A stretch of 64,000 nt of DNA from Butyriboletus loyo (lineage: Eukaryota > Basidiomycota > Agaricomycetes > Boletales > Boletaceae). Location of the stretch: positions 1 to 64,000 of the forward strand of contig JBBPSI010000110.1 of assembly GCA_038093515.1 (NCBI GenBank), read 5' to 3'. The position numbers and the translations under genes were made by a program. The notes below the pieces were generated by a model. That model was given only the letters and a program-made list of their open reading frames with translations, had not been told where the DNA came from and made no database searches. This document shows positions 21,157-33,578 of this stretch, one piece after another. Every line of letters starts with the position of its first letter. Within the stretch, counting starts at the first letter, position 1.

Positions 21157-23445
21157 ATGATGCATCCAATATCGCCCGCTCTGCTCGCGGTCGCTGTGCC
21201 AGTGTCAATTATCGCCGTAGATGTCTTTCGGCGTTTCATTCAAGCCAAGCTGGAGAGAAAGGGACTTCCTCTGCCCCCGGGACCAACACAGATCCCAATG
21301 CTGGGAAACATACTTTCAATCGATCGCGAGAAACCCTGGAAAACGTACACAGAATGGCATTCTATCTACGGTGAGCCTGTCATCCAGCATCACATCGTCA
21401 GCTCGTTGAGCGCATCACAGGCGACGTGGTCTACCTCCGTCTTTTGGACCAGGACGTCATAGTCATAGGATCGCAACCCGTTGCTGTGGAATTGCTGGAG
21501 AAGCGTTCTAAACTCTATTCAGATCGTCCGTTTGTTGCTACACTCGAGCCGTGAGTTCGTACTTGGACGATTCCCTACTTGTCTGTCTGATGGTCTTTCT
21601 TTAGGTATGGTCTGGACTGTATTTTTGCATTCGCTCCCTACGGCGAACGTTGGCGGTTGTGCAGGCGGATAGTTCATCAGACGTATCGCGCCGATGCTGC
21701 TCTCAGCCTCCGTCCGATGCAGCTTCGCAAAGCCCGACAGCTGGTCATCGACATGATTGAAAAACCTGATTGTTATGAACGCAATTACACCACGTAAGGG
21801 GCATTTTTCGATCACCAACTGCCTTTTGACTCATTGCACTCTTTCAGCTTCAGCACCGCAGTGTCACTGTCTACTTCCTATGATTATCAAGTGAACACAC
21901 AAGGCGATCCCTTGGTACAATTTTTCGAGGATTTCACGGCGGCTGCGGTACCAACAGCCACCCCAGAGCAAGCCATTCTCCTCAGGTTCTTACCGTTTCG
22001 TAAGCCATGTCCTATACAATCATCGCCAGCAATATTCACGTTTGCCTGTTGGAAGTATTGTATCTTCCTGATTGGTTCCCGGGCTCTTCGCTAAAACGTG
22101 AAGCAAAACATGCCCGTGACCTATCCATAAAGCTGACAGAGATACCGTACCAGCACGTCGAAGAACGCATGGTGGTTCCATTTTTGTTCCGTGCGGAATC
22201 CATCTGACCTTCTTCGTTCAACGCGCTTAGGCCGCCCACAACGAACGTCCGATCGTCTCAATGGTTTCGGATCACATCACTTGCATGGACAAATATACTG
22301 ATCCGTCACATCGCGAAGAGTTTATTTTTACTCTGAAAAAGGCAGGTGTCTCCACTATTCTTGGTACGTCATCCATCGAGTTGGGGTTCTGAAAGCTCAC
22401 TTTAATATATCGTACAGCCTCCTCGGATACGGTATTCCCAATCCAGAACGTTGCGTGTACATGTCTCACCACTCTTGCAGACGGCCTCTTCCTTGATGGT
22501 CTTCACGCTTGCCATGGTGTTGAATCCTCGCGTATGGAAGCACGCTCAGGCGGAAATTGATGCGGTCACCGGTACCCATCGCCTCCCCGACTTCGGTGAC
22601 AGACCGGCTTTGCCGTATGTCGATGCAATCATTCGTGAGACTCTCCGATGGTGGCCGGTGGTGCCTTTGGGTAAGATCGTTTGCTGGTCCTGTATTCGTT
22701 CCAGGGGAATCTTGACAGTTGAGTTGTCCAGGCGTTTGGCACGCCACAACGGACAGCGATATTTACAAAGGCCAATACATTCCTAAAGGTGTGTCTCTCC
22801 TTCACATGCAAGCCTAGATGATCGGGCTCACAAGTATGATTAACAGGCGCAACCGTAGTTGCAAATGCGTGGTAGGTCTTTCGGTCTTTCAGCAACGAAC
22901 TGGTTGACAAACGCTCTTGCTAGGGCCATGTCTCGTGACGAGACTCGGTTCCCAAATGCAGAGGATTTCGTGCCCGAGAGGTTCCTCAACGACGACGGCA
23001 CGTTGAACGAGAACAACCCGATGGATTTTGTGTTTGGGTTTGGACGACGAATATGCCCAGGTGCGTGAGCCGCCATAACTGTTCGCTCAAGTATGAAATG
23101 ATGCAAAATTGACATGGTTCATACTCGTTTCCTCGTGGCTTTTATTAGGACGGTACGCTGCAGATGCAACGCTCTTTGCTTCCATCGCCACGATGCTTGC
23201 GACGTTCGGCTTTTGTCCTTCCCAAGGCGCCCAGGGCAACGACCTCGCTTTTCAAGTGAAATGGGTGAATGGCGTTACTCAGTAAGTGAATGCGGCGCAA
23301 GCATCGTCCTCTGTGTGGACGTTGACACGATTCTATCGATATAATATCCAGTCACCCGAAATCTTTTCCGTGTCGCATCTCTCCTCGCGCACACGTGAAC
23401 AGGTCGTATCTAGAGCACATGCTTGCGGAGTTGAGCTCAGAGTGA
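21157..23445 (+). CDS. Cytochrome P450 monooxygenase, 13 exons
   Basis: This is a membrane-anchored heme-thiolate oxygenase that inserts one oxygen atom into an unknown substrate using electrons from P450 reductase. Exons: 21157-21370, 21421-21550, 21605-21793, 21848-21999, 22056-22171, 22231-22363, 22418-22431, 22481-22670, 22732-22788, 22847-22871, 22924-23060, 23149-23281 and 23352-23445. They sum to 528 codons with every junction in phase. An N-terminal hydrophobic anchor is followed by the Pro-rich hinge LPLPPGP. The I-helix reads ASSDTT, with Ser in place of the usual Gly. The K-helix ExxR is ETLR, PERF is present, and the heme loop is [10 protein letters not shown]. Exon 7 is only 14 nt. 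The overall type resembles the P450 families expanded in Agaricomycetes; the subfamily is not assigned. Confidence 0.95.
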
Positions 23446-24561
23446 AGGGTGCGAGCTCGGATAATCATTCAACGTACCTGGACCGTCGGTGGATGGTGAT
23501 CATGATTGCAACGGGGAAGAAGATGGTCAATGCGCTTTTTCTTAGGCCATTGCGGCACGATATATATATATAAATCAATGATATGGTTCTCAAGCATAAG
23601 GTTTTACCGCCCTGTTAGTGGACCATTTGACTATGGCCTTTCTGGTAGCGGCGCGAGTTATGTTGATTTTGCATTCGTTACGCTGCACCATCAACGTACA
23701 TGCAACCAGTTTTTCTCAACAGCCAACTTGATGTGGCCGTTTGGTCTGGGTTCGGGAAACCCATCGGAACCATGAAGAAGCTGCGCAGACACTCGTGGGC
23801 CCAACTAACTAGTGATGGTAGTGATCTATTACGTTGCAAAATCCAGGCAGTCAAACCCACCCAAGCCTTCAAGCTTCAAGCTTCAAGTTGCGCATGATTC
23901 AGAAAACGGATCAAGAATGGTGGAATCCTCATTCAATGAATGGGCACCAATTGTGGCCCTGGGCTTCCCGAATCCCGAATCCCACTTCGCGATTGCTGTG
24001 AAACGATCCCCAATGTGAATGGAATGCGATGACGACCCACCGTCCTTCTATCTCCATTGACAGAACATATTCATATTCGTTCGATGCGTTCGTTGTCCGA
24101 AGAGAGCCAAGATAAGACAAGTGTGCTGACGAGCGCGCAAAATATGTGTAAGGGTGATCAATGATCATCGCGGTGGTGGTGTCAATGTGCGCAGAACGTG
24201 ACGCTTTGTCGCCGGTGCCGATGCCGTTCGCGTGCTACAGCTAGATCTTGGCAACTCTTTCTGGGGGAGTATTCTTTACTTGCCTCAGCCTCAGCCTCGC
24301 CGAAGCTTGCTCGAAAACGAAACAGTAACGTGAGGTACTCATAGGATCTTGTTTTTTTTTTTCGGGTACACAAGCCGTCCCGGCCCGTCCGTGCTACGTA
24401 GTAAGCAAATGATCACGTGAGTTCCCGAACTTGAATAGGCGGGTTATCTGTGCCCGACCAAACATGTTTCTGTCAATAATTGCACCGCCTTTATCCGATA
24501 TCGGGCCGCCGCAGCGGCTACTGCTAATGCGACCATCTTGCTTTTCCCAGTTACCCCTGCG
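23446..24561. other. Intergenic region between P450 and secreted-protein gene
   Basis: It contains a short TATATATATATA run at about 23560 and a homopolymer T run near 24350. No coding frame with support was seen. The promoter of the downstream gene presumably lies at the right end. Confidence 0.4.
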
Positions 24562-26563
24562 ATGTTGCGAGTCACTCTTCTCACGCTTGTCGCAACACTC
24601 CTCGTCCCCGCGCTCGCGGTCCAGGTACCACTGAGCTCTGGTCGCCATCGGCAGGCTGAATACCACCCCACTATTCTTCCCGACAAGGATGTCACGGAAT
24701 GGAGCCTCGACGAGCTTCCAGACCCGAATGCTACTGACCACCTCGTCTTCGAGACCGTCCACTCGTTGCTTCAACACTGGCCAAACACACGTATGAGAAA
24801 TGGTAAGCCGAGTCCGGGCGTCTGCTTGACTTTTCCTCAAACACGTGTTCTCCAGGCCACAATATTGTACCGGGAAACATTCCGACAGGAACACTTCTCT
24901 ATCATGGGACAGTTCGCAGAGAGTTGCCACCGGGCCCCGAATGGATTGCCACAGATCCTGAACATTCGTATCTCTTCTGCAGGGATGCACCCAGTCATTT
25001 CCAACAAGGATGTTGGCATCTCACGCTCGCGGCTACTCGACCCCTCAAAGTCGTCTATTTCGACGGCAGCAGTGCTGCCAAGCTTCCGTACGGTTCATTG
25101 GATACGCAAGACCTTATTGCATTTGGTAGATCTAGCGAAAGCGATATGTACGATGAACGTCAGCGCATTCAAGACCTTTGTAAATGGGGAAAGAATTTCG
25201 ATGTGGATGGCTTCGTGAGGTAAATCGTCGCTTTATCCAATGTCTTCCTCCATTAAACACATTTCTGATAGGATGGAAATGGATTTGTGAGCAATCGGTT
25301 TTGCGCCTGACTCAGCTGTCCTTAATCATCAAGCGCTTCAGTGAGATCATGCTGTGCGATTTTACCTCTGGCGTCCGAGTGGTTTCTTTCGCGAACCTAG
25401 TAAGTCGAGGGAATGTTCGACCAGTGATGCGTGAGCCTTTGTCAACTGGATCTCTTGCTTGGGAAATACTGAGGTAACTTTGAACAGCGGGATTCGAGGT
25501 CATGAACGCCGGTTCTTGGCACAATCGCTTCCCTGGAGAGACGCGCGTCCAATTGGATCTAGCTGGATTGGTCTGCTTCTATGACACCCAACTCGCGCCT
25601 TCGTTGGTTGTCATTCGAGCCGGCCAAGAGAGGTGGGATCACCGCGTGGGAAATATCTCCAGCGAAGATTTATCGGCCGTCAAGTCCAGGCTAGAGGCGG
25701 CTTTGATCAGACCAGAGCGCCTGTCGATGGGAATCGACTGGAGAACACTCGTCCAGGTCATAGTTGACCGATACGCCCAACGACTCGAACTGACACGCTA
25801 TCTCCTGAATTCGTCGGCAACAGACTCGGACGAACTTTTTGATCTCGCCAACAAAACTCAAACTCAGCTCAGAGTGATGTTGACACCTTACCTCCTCTTC
25901 TCAGCCACTCCAGCCGACCCATCAGACAAGGCTGATCTGGAGTGGACGGTTCCCATATACAAGCTGTGTGCCACGACACATACGTTCTCCTTAGAGTTCG
26001 AGTTGGACTCTATGACGGATTCAGAGAAATTGCTTCTTCAAGCTGTGCGAGGGACTAGCCGAGAGATTTGCCGCGTGGTGACGAAGATGTGGGCCGCGGG
26101 CGTCTACGCAGGCATCGATCCGCTGTCGAACACAAAGGAATCCCTCGATTTTGCCGAGATAACACATCTTTGGACTGCTTGGGCAGAGGACCTGAACCGC
26201 CTGATGGGATGGCTCGACTGGAACGGGTGGGTCAAGTGTCATCCTGGGTGTGGTCCCGAGGTGCGTCTGTCGTGCAATCATGTGGAACCTCATGTTTTCG
26301 CATCATGACTGACGAACGGTCGATAGAAAATGTGTTACTTGCCTACCTGGCCTGTTGGCTTTCCTTGGATGGGGCGGGGTCCGGGTCCGGGTCGCAAGCC
26401 ATCTCCGCCGTCGCGTCCTGAGAGACTTACCAGTTTCGATTTGCGGGCCATGATCATGGAAAGCCTCGCAGAAGAGATGTGGGACGCTATCAAGCCTGAC
26501 CCGGACGATTGGATCCGCCCACAACCTAAATGTATCCGAAGGATAGATCCCTACGACCTATGA
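24562..26563 (+). CDS. Secreted protein of unknown function, probable one-base splice-site lesion
   Basis: The ATG at 24562 starts a clear signal peptide (MLRVTLLTLVATLLVPALA). Proposed exons: 24562-24802, 24856-25219, 25272-25286, 25342-25399, 25488-26260 and 26327-26563. The protein would be about 560 residues, with blocks GHNIVPGNIPTGTLLYHG, CWHLTLA, KVVYFDGSSAAK, MEMDFE, NAGSWHNR and CYLPTWP. I recognise this as a family common in Agaricomycetes, without known function. All junctions are in phase except exon 4 to 5: the sequence is CCTAGTAAGT where an extra G before GT would keep frame. Either one base was lost, a weaker donor four bases downstream is used, or there is a sequencing error. 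Confidence 0.75.
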
Positions 26564-27058
26564 GTTTTGAGTTTGTTGTCGATCTGTTTGATGGAAAGGT
26601 ACAGACCATACCCATACCATGCGGAATATTGCACCTACAGCCACGGGAACCTACATGAACTAGCTTTGTGTGTTGGCATTCGAGTCATTTTTATTGGTGC
26701 TTTAATTTCCCTACCAAAGGTTGATCATGTGTGGTTTTGAGAGTTGGCGCCGAGTGTCATGCTATAGCCTATTTCTATTTCGATCTGTTTCTATTTTCAT
26801 TTTTTGTTACATTCTCTGACTGAGGATTTAATTTTGGGTGGGACGTGCACTAGAATCAAAACCTCAGGCTTGTGAGATCACTTGAATGAGTAAATGAGCC
26901 ATGATGTTGTCAAAAAAAACCTGAATTCTAGAGTGGCCCTTGGTGAAGAGGCAGGCATCTGAAGCAGGTAAGAGCCAAGATACAAAAAAAACCTGCTGGC
27001 CATGGGGACCAAACACAAAGCTCACAAAGCTGCTTCATGCTATGGTACACAGACTCAG
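26564..27058. other. Intergenic region downstream of the secreted-protein gene
   Basis: AT-rich sequence with two A8 tracts (about 26910 and 26984). I see no gene. The right end abuts a copia LTR fragment. Confidence 0.4.
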
Positions 27059-27223
27059 TTTCAGAATTGGTGAAGTCTCAGCGGGTGCTCTGAGGGCAAC
27101 AAAGGATACAAGGGTAAACCTATCAGTGGAAAGACTCACTGATAATACAAGAGAGAGAGTATTGCAAACAGGTGAAGAGTATGAGATTTTATAAGAAGCA
27201 AAGCTCAACTTAGAGATACATAT
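27059..27223 (-). repeat. Copia LTR fragment (minus orientation), truncated by Gypsy-G
   Basis: This matches the 3' end of the copia LTR read on the minus strand, including the block around GACTCACTGATAATACAAGAG. It stops where the Gypsy-G LTR begins. The rest of the copia LTR is not found on the far side of Gypsy-G. Confidence 0.85.
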
Positions 27224-27747
27224 TGTTGCGCAAGCAATGCACAGTCGAATGCTAGTGCGAATACCGTTGCCACAAGCGGTCCTATACGACAGTTGCAGGT
27301 CTACACAAAGACCTGGCAGGTTATGAGGCTGGAGCTTCAACTTAATCCTCAACTGTTGCCAGCAAATAGACAAGTGGTTAAAACTAGGGAATCCTAGTCT
27401 AACCACGAGCCTTTATATATTGTACAGAAGTGTGCACAGACCATGCTGTGTGTGAGATAAAATACTATACATGGATAGACTAAAGAAGAGAAGCGCGACG
27501 GTGATTAACCACACGAGGCGTGGGGATCATAAAGAAGAGAAGTAAACGGAGATTAAATACATGTGTCGTGACGTCATAGAGTCTAGGTCTGGTCTAGGCC
27601 ATGACATCATATGCTTAGTCAGCAGGAGATCACATGTAAGTTCCCACGATCACGTGCGCTATGTCACGTGACCTTTGAAAGTGAAAACGATTAAGTCCGA
27701 ATTTGAAAGTGTACAAAGTGTACGAATAAAATGTTATGATTATAACA
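27224..27747 (-). repeat. Gypsy-G 3' LTR and adjoining polypurine tract
   Basis: The 524-bp LTR has TG...CA ends (TGTTATAATC on the minus strand). A G-run tract on the minus strand (complement of the C-run at 27750-27757) lies just before it and fits the plus-strand primer. Solo LTRs of this family occur at 38387 and 49384. Confidence 0.92.
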
Positions 27748-27758
27748 CTTCCCCCCCC

Positions 27759-30700
27759 TTAGGACTCGTATTCCAGACGAGTTCCTGAATAAGAGGTTCC
27801 GTGTTCCGGACCAAATTCCTTAAATAAGGAAGAGAATTCTAATAGAGATAGGCCTCGAAGAGGACGAGGGGCGGATGGGTGGGCCTGGTGGTAATCACGA
27901 ATGATGTCTTGTGAATTACCCAAGTTTGATACAGGCTCCCATGTGCGGTCCATTTCGTCGTATCCTCTCCAGTGCACTAGATACTCCAATTGCTTTCGTT
28001 TCATCCGGGAAGTGACTATGTAATCCACTTCGAATTCCACGTAACCTTCGTCCGTGACATTAACTGGGTCAGGACGTAAAACTGGTTGCCCTGGGAGGGT
28101 TTCCCAATAAGGTTTAATACGTGAAATGTTAACTACTGGATGTATACGCATGCTGCTCGGCAGCTGCAATTCCACTGCGTTGGGCTTGAGTGATTTGATC
28201 TTGTATGGACCAATCCAACGCTGTGTGAGTTTCCGTGCGGTGTATGGTAACTTCAAGTTTTCCGTAGATAGCCATACTCTATCACCAATTTTGTAATCGG
28301 GCGCATCCGATCGTCTATTATCGGCCTGCGATACCATGCGCTTTCTAGCTTCTTCTAACGCTTCTTTTACTTCGGCATGTGATTTCCTGGCGGCACGTGT
28401 GAAATCTCCGGCTAGCGTGTTGGAAGATCTTTCGAAACCGACCCGCAGATAATAGTTACGAGTGATAGAAAATGGAATGGTACCAGTGGCAGTGGTGAGG
28501 GAATTGTTATGGTTAAACTGGGCGATCTTGATCCAATCGGCCCATGTTTCTTGTTTTTTCGCCACGTAGGTACGTAAATATTGTTCCATTTCCCTATTTA
28601 TCTGTTCGGTTTGACCATCGGTTTGAGGATGATATGCCGTTGAGATTTTCTGGGAAATGCCGAGAAGCTTGCAAAGCTCCGTGGTAAAGTCCGATACAAA
28701 TTGTGGACCTCGGTCCGAAACTATAGAAATAGGGAGTCCGTGAATACACCAAACATTGTCTCTAAATATAATTGCTAACTCCTTAGAAGAGGTAGTCGTC
28801 CTACAAGGGACGTAAACAACTTCCTTAGAGAAGCGATCTACTATCGTACAAATGGCATCGAAGCCGTTTGAAAGAGGAAGTCCAGTAACGAAATCTACAG
28901 AAATATCTTCCCAAGGGTGACTAGCCGAAGGAAGTGGTAATATTTTACCTGCCGGTGCATTTTGCTTACCCTTCGTGAGGGCGCACGCTTGGCAAGATTC
29001 TACATATCATTTAATGTCCTTTGTGACTTCTGGCCACGTGAAGTGTCGTGTGAGAAGGTGAGCCGTACGGGCTTGACCCGAGTGTCCGGCTATAGGTGAG
29101 TCGTGACATATTTTAAGTAAATCTATTCTAAGTGCTTCGGGCACAAAGACTTTTTTCTTTTCGTTAATAAATACGGATTGTTCCGAGTCATAATAGAATC
29201 CTGGGTATTCTTTTGTTTTTTCTTTTTCGGATTCTTTTTGTAATGTATCGTAGAAAGAAGAAGAAAGGGAAACTTTATTAAGGAAAAGGTTCGGGGGAAG
29301 TACCGTAATATTGGTATTATGGTCCATAACGGCATCACCGTGGTCTGCTCGACGCGATAACGCATCTGCTCTGCCATTGGTTGAGCCTGGTTTGTAAACA
29401 AACAAATAATTAAATTCTTGAAGAAGTGCATGCCATCGAGCTTGTCTGCCTGATAGCGTTTGCGGCTTCTTCCAATATTCCAAGTTTTTGTGATCGGTCC
29501 AGATTTCAAATCCTTCTCGACCAATAAGATAATGACGCCATTCTTCTAGCGCACGAATAACTGCTAATAGTTCTTTGTCGTAGATTGGGTAATTCCTTTC
29601 AGCAGCGTCGAAGGAATGTGACAAAAAGGCACAGGGTCGCCACAGGTCGTCTGATCCTTTTACGGAAAGAACTGCACCAACTGCTATGTCCGAGGCATCC
29701 GTCTCTACCCGCATCTCCTTGTCTCGATCTGGGTAGGCTAAAAGCGGAGCCGATGTGAACTTTTTCTTTAGCGTGTCAAACGCTCTTTGTTCGTCTAAGC
29801 CCCATTTGAAAGGGGTATCCTTTTTTGTTAAGTTGTTGAGGGGTCGGGCAATTTCCGAGAACCCTTCAATGAATCTGTGATAATAATTACATAATCCCAG
29901 AAATGCTTGAACCTGCTTCAGACGCGAGGGCATAGGCCAGTCTCGGATGGCATCTGTCTTCTTCGACTGCATTTCAACGCCGTTTCGGGATATAACCATT
30001 CCTAAAAAGTCCACCTTGTCCGAAGAGAATACGCATTTCTCCGGTTTTACAAATAAATCATTTTCTCAAAGGGGCTGGAGTACTTCTTTGACTTTTTCCT
30101 CGTGCTCGGCCCTCGTTTTTCCTTTTGTAAATATCATAACGTCGTCGATATAGATAATGACGCAGGCATACATATCGTTGAAGATGTCGTTCATCATGTT
30201 CTGAAATGTGGGAGGGGAATTGGTGAGCCCGAAGTACATGACCGTGGGTTCGTAGGCTCCAATGGGCGTGACAAACGCCGCTTTCCACTCATCACCTTCT
30301 TTGATACGAATATTATTAAATCCCCATCGGAGATCCAGCGCTGTGAAGATGTCGGCTCCTTTCAACCGATCAATCAACTGCGGAATCAGGGGTAACGGGT
30401 ATCCATTTTTAATGGTCCCGTCATTTAGATAGCGATAGTCCATTACAAGTCGCTTGTCTCCGGTCTTTTTTGGGATAAAGAACACAGGGGCCGTCTGAGG
30501 TGACTTGGACGGTCTTATGTAACCCTTCTTGAGTTCTTTTTCCACAAAACCTCGGATTTGCTCCTGTTCTTCTTCGGACATGGGGATAACGCGACCCTTT
30601 TTTGGTACAAAGTCGGGTTTGAGATCTATTGCGTGATCCCAGGGTTTCCTTTCAGGCATTCTTGCTGCCTCGTCCTCGGAGAATACATCTAAATAATCGT

Positions 30701-31592
30701 GGTAAACCTCGGGTACCTTTCCGGCTACCTCTGGTTCTATCGTACAACAAGAAGTAATGTTCGAAGATGAAATAGAGTCTCTGATAACTTTACAGTAGGG
30801 AGAACAATGATTAAATTTAATGGTTTTAAAATGCCAGTCAATGTCTGGGTTATGACGTGCAAACCAATCGTAACCAATAATCATTTGATGAGAACCAAGA
30901 AGAGAGACGTAAGCCTCAATCGATTCGTGGTGCCCATCAATTTCCATAAATAGGTAGGCTTTGTGCGTAATGCGACCTATTGCTCCTTTAGAGCCGTCTG
31001 CATTAATAACCTCCATGGAACGTTCTAATGGTACAGTGTCTATTTTTCTCGTATCGCAATAATTTTTGTCAATGAAGGTATTGACCGCTCCCGTATCCAG
31101 CAAAGCTTTAAGCGAACGAGTTCGCCAAGTAGCGTTTGACTGGTAGGTGATTTTCACCACCGGGGAGTAATCTCCACCAAACATTAAAGAAGATTTAGGG
31201 GATTTATAATTAGAAGAAGAGGGAGATGAAATCGGGGATCTGGTTTTCATTTGTCTCAAAAGAGAATTAAGCACGCTTTTGTGCGCCGCGCTCCCGTTAG
31301 GAGACGCTCTTTCGAGTTTTTCTATAGATAGTTCATTCGATTTGATACAGGAATCAAGAAATTCATCCTCTTTACAATCAACTAGACCAGGAACATCCAC
31401 GCTTACATCCGAGGACGAATTCGCGAATACCGATCCAATCGAAAGTTTAGATTTTGATGGTACGTAAGAATGTTCATCTGTGTCTACGGAATAGTCCACA
31501 AATGTAGATAAGGCAGAGAAAGAATTTGAAAAAGAAGAATTTGAAATATTGTTCAGTCCTCCAGGTACCCCTACACTAGAAGACTTTTCATT
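27759..31592 (-). pseudogene. pol: Gypsy-G pol (protease, RT, RNase H, integrase, chromodomain), two stops
   Basis: One frame of about 1280 codons carries the whole pol. It opens at 31592, overlapping the gag stop in +1. Order: a protease with LLDTGA; RT with FTALDLRWG and YIDD (near 30143-30154); RNase H with ETDAS; the integrase HHCC finger; integrase Asp residues in VDFVTGL and SDRGPQF and Glu in TDGQTEQ; and a C-terminal chromodomain with YLVHWRGY and TWEP that would steer integration to methylated-histone chromatin. TGA stops at 30066-30068 (RT) and 29007-29009 (integrase finger) both fit CGA to TGA. Otherwise it is intact. Confidence 0.93.
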
Positions 31593-32799
31593 TTAAAGAC
31601 CGCGAGGCCTTTTCCTTTGCTTCGCAAGCGAAGACATCTGCCCAGTATGCTCGGGCGTCGTCTCCCATATACGCGGCGCATTGGGAAACTTCTTGTTGCG
31701 GTGCTCCAACCGCAGGTGGTGCCGGTAACGGCCTTGACTGATATGAAGAATTTGGAGGGGTTACCTCCGCGGCATTTACTTGAACCCATCCTTGGACATA
31801 GGTTCCATCGGCCTGCTGGATCCACTGCTGCCTTACTTTCGGGCGCGGTGTGTTTCCAGACTTGTCCCGATGGTTCGGGTTCTGAGGGCAATTAGGGCGG
31901 ATGTGTCCGGCTTGCCCACAGCCGAAACACGTTCTGGTCTCAGGGCCAGATTGTTGGGCGGATAGATCCATTGGGGCTCCGCGGCCCGGTTGTGTTCCGA
32001 CTGGTGTGAAGCCGGGAGGAGGTCCTTTGGGGGGAGGGTAGCCTCTTTGGGGCTGCTGCGAATACGGCCTCCATTGCCGTGCTTGGCCTGTTCCCCTTTC
32101 GGCGTACATCTGCTCGAAGGACCTCCCTGTCCTCCTAAACTCCTCAACCAAATTGTTGAAGTCCTCTAGCACGTCTTCTGAGCACGAGAGAAACACTTGT
32201 TTGTATATCTCATATTTGACAGCTCTTTTTAGGAGCTCGATGGCGTGCTTGGGCTCACACTCAGATTGCCGGTAAAGGACTTTGAACCTTTCTAAGAAGG
32301 TGTCGATTTGTTGCTGGCCTTGGGTAAGTGCGGCCAATTTCCTTAGTGCCTGATGAGCAAGCACATCGATCTGGAAGTGGCCTCTAATCATGGCCTGTAA
32401 ATACTCCCATTCTGGCCAGGCCAGGTCCTTTTTTCTCCCTTTGGATCTGTTGAGAGGATCTATGTATTTTTCCTCTTCCGAGACGTAATCCTCCAAAACG
32501 AGTTGAGAGAAGTCTTGGCCTTTGCCCTTAATACGGCTAAGAACCGCCACCGTTCAGAGTTTGTCGGTTTTCCAGGTGTTGACTGACACCCAGACTTTAA
32601 GGGAAGTCCACCAGTGGTGGAACTTTTCTCTGTCACCGTCCCATTCTCCTGGGTCAGCAACTTTCTTAGAAATTCCTCCTTGGGTATCTTTTTCCAGCCA
32701 CTGCGCGAAGAGGGTGCGCAATGTCTGATCGTCGTAGACGGCGGCGGTAGGGACATAGTCGGTGGGAGCGGGGGTGTAAGACGGACCGGGATCGGACAT
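31588..32799 (-). pseudogene. gag: Gypsy-G gag, one premature stop
   Basis: The ATG at 32799 starts a gag of about 400 codons. The central part is the helical Retrotrans_gag domain, followed by a Pro/Gly/Gln-rich stretch and a CCHC zinc knuckle (CFGCGQAGHIRPNC, near 31895-31935). A TGA at 32554-32556 interrupts the frame and fits a mutated CGA. The true stop overlaps the start of the open pol frame, which lies +1. Confidence 0.9.
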
Positions 32800-33578
32800 C
32801 CTCTTTTGGTCGTCGTTGGGGAAATCCGTAGAGTATTCGGAACCCAGTTTGTAAATCGGAAATTAAAGAAGTTGGGGGCGGAGGGAAAGGGGTGATTCTT
32901 GAATCTTCTTCGGCAACCTTTTTCTTCAACTGAACCGGCTTCTTCGGCAAAAATAAAAAGGAAAGCTACGAGGTGTAAAGACCCTTACTGTCTCCTATCT
33001 TCCAAGGTGACTCTGGGGGACTCTACAACAAGTAGAACGTAAAAAGTATTTTTTCGAACGGAGGTAATATCTCCGACGAAGCTTGGTCCGGTAATGGACG
33101 GTTATGGGTAGAAACCTAGTTACGACTAGTTGACAAATTTTGAAAATATTTTTCTGGGTTCTACCTCCCGTGTTACCACAGGGACTACAATTGGGAATGA
33201 CTCAGCCAAAGGGATTTGGGGGTCCCTAAGTCGTCCTTCGCAAATTGGGCACGACCCCAACGTGGACTATCAACTCCAAGGGAGCGACGGAGAATGAAGT
33301 TTTTTACAGGTAATTACGCGAGACTCAAAATCTACCCTTCCAAGGGGTTCCCCTAAAAGCGGCGGGGGCAATCAGAAATGAAAACTGCTGAACGCGCAGT
33401 AACGACTCTTAACCCTGAGTACCGGGTTTTCCCTTCAGCGGGATTTCTGCTCCGTCAAGTGGAGGCCTACTGGTATGTGCGGATAGGAGAAACGAGACGG
33501 GTACGCTATTGGCCAATCGCCGACAAGCACGCTACCCCTACCCTGGGGACCGGGTGTGTATCTGTAGTTTTAACCAAG
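32800..33578 (-). other. Gypsy-G leader with possible primer-binding site
   Basis: Untranslated leader between the 5' LTR and gag. Just inside the LTR the minus strand reads CTTGGTTAAAACTACAG. TGG close to the LTR end would suit a tRNA CCA end, but I cannot name the tRNA. Confidence 0.6.

Noticed and set aside
24394..24990. Minus-strand ORF of 198 codons opposite the secreted-protein gene
   Set aside because: It overlaps exons 1 and 2 of the plus-strand gene, which has a signal peptide and family motifs. The minus frame has no recognisable motif.
31588..31592. A -1 slippery heptamer TTTAAAA at the Gypsy-G gag end
   Set aside because: A -1 shift there meets a stop after a few codons. Pol lies in +1.
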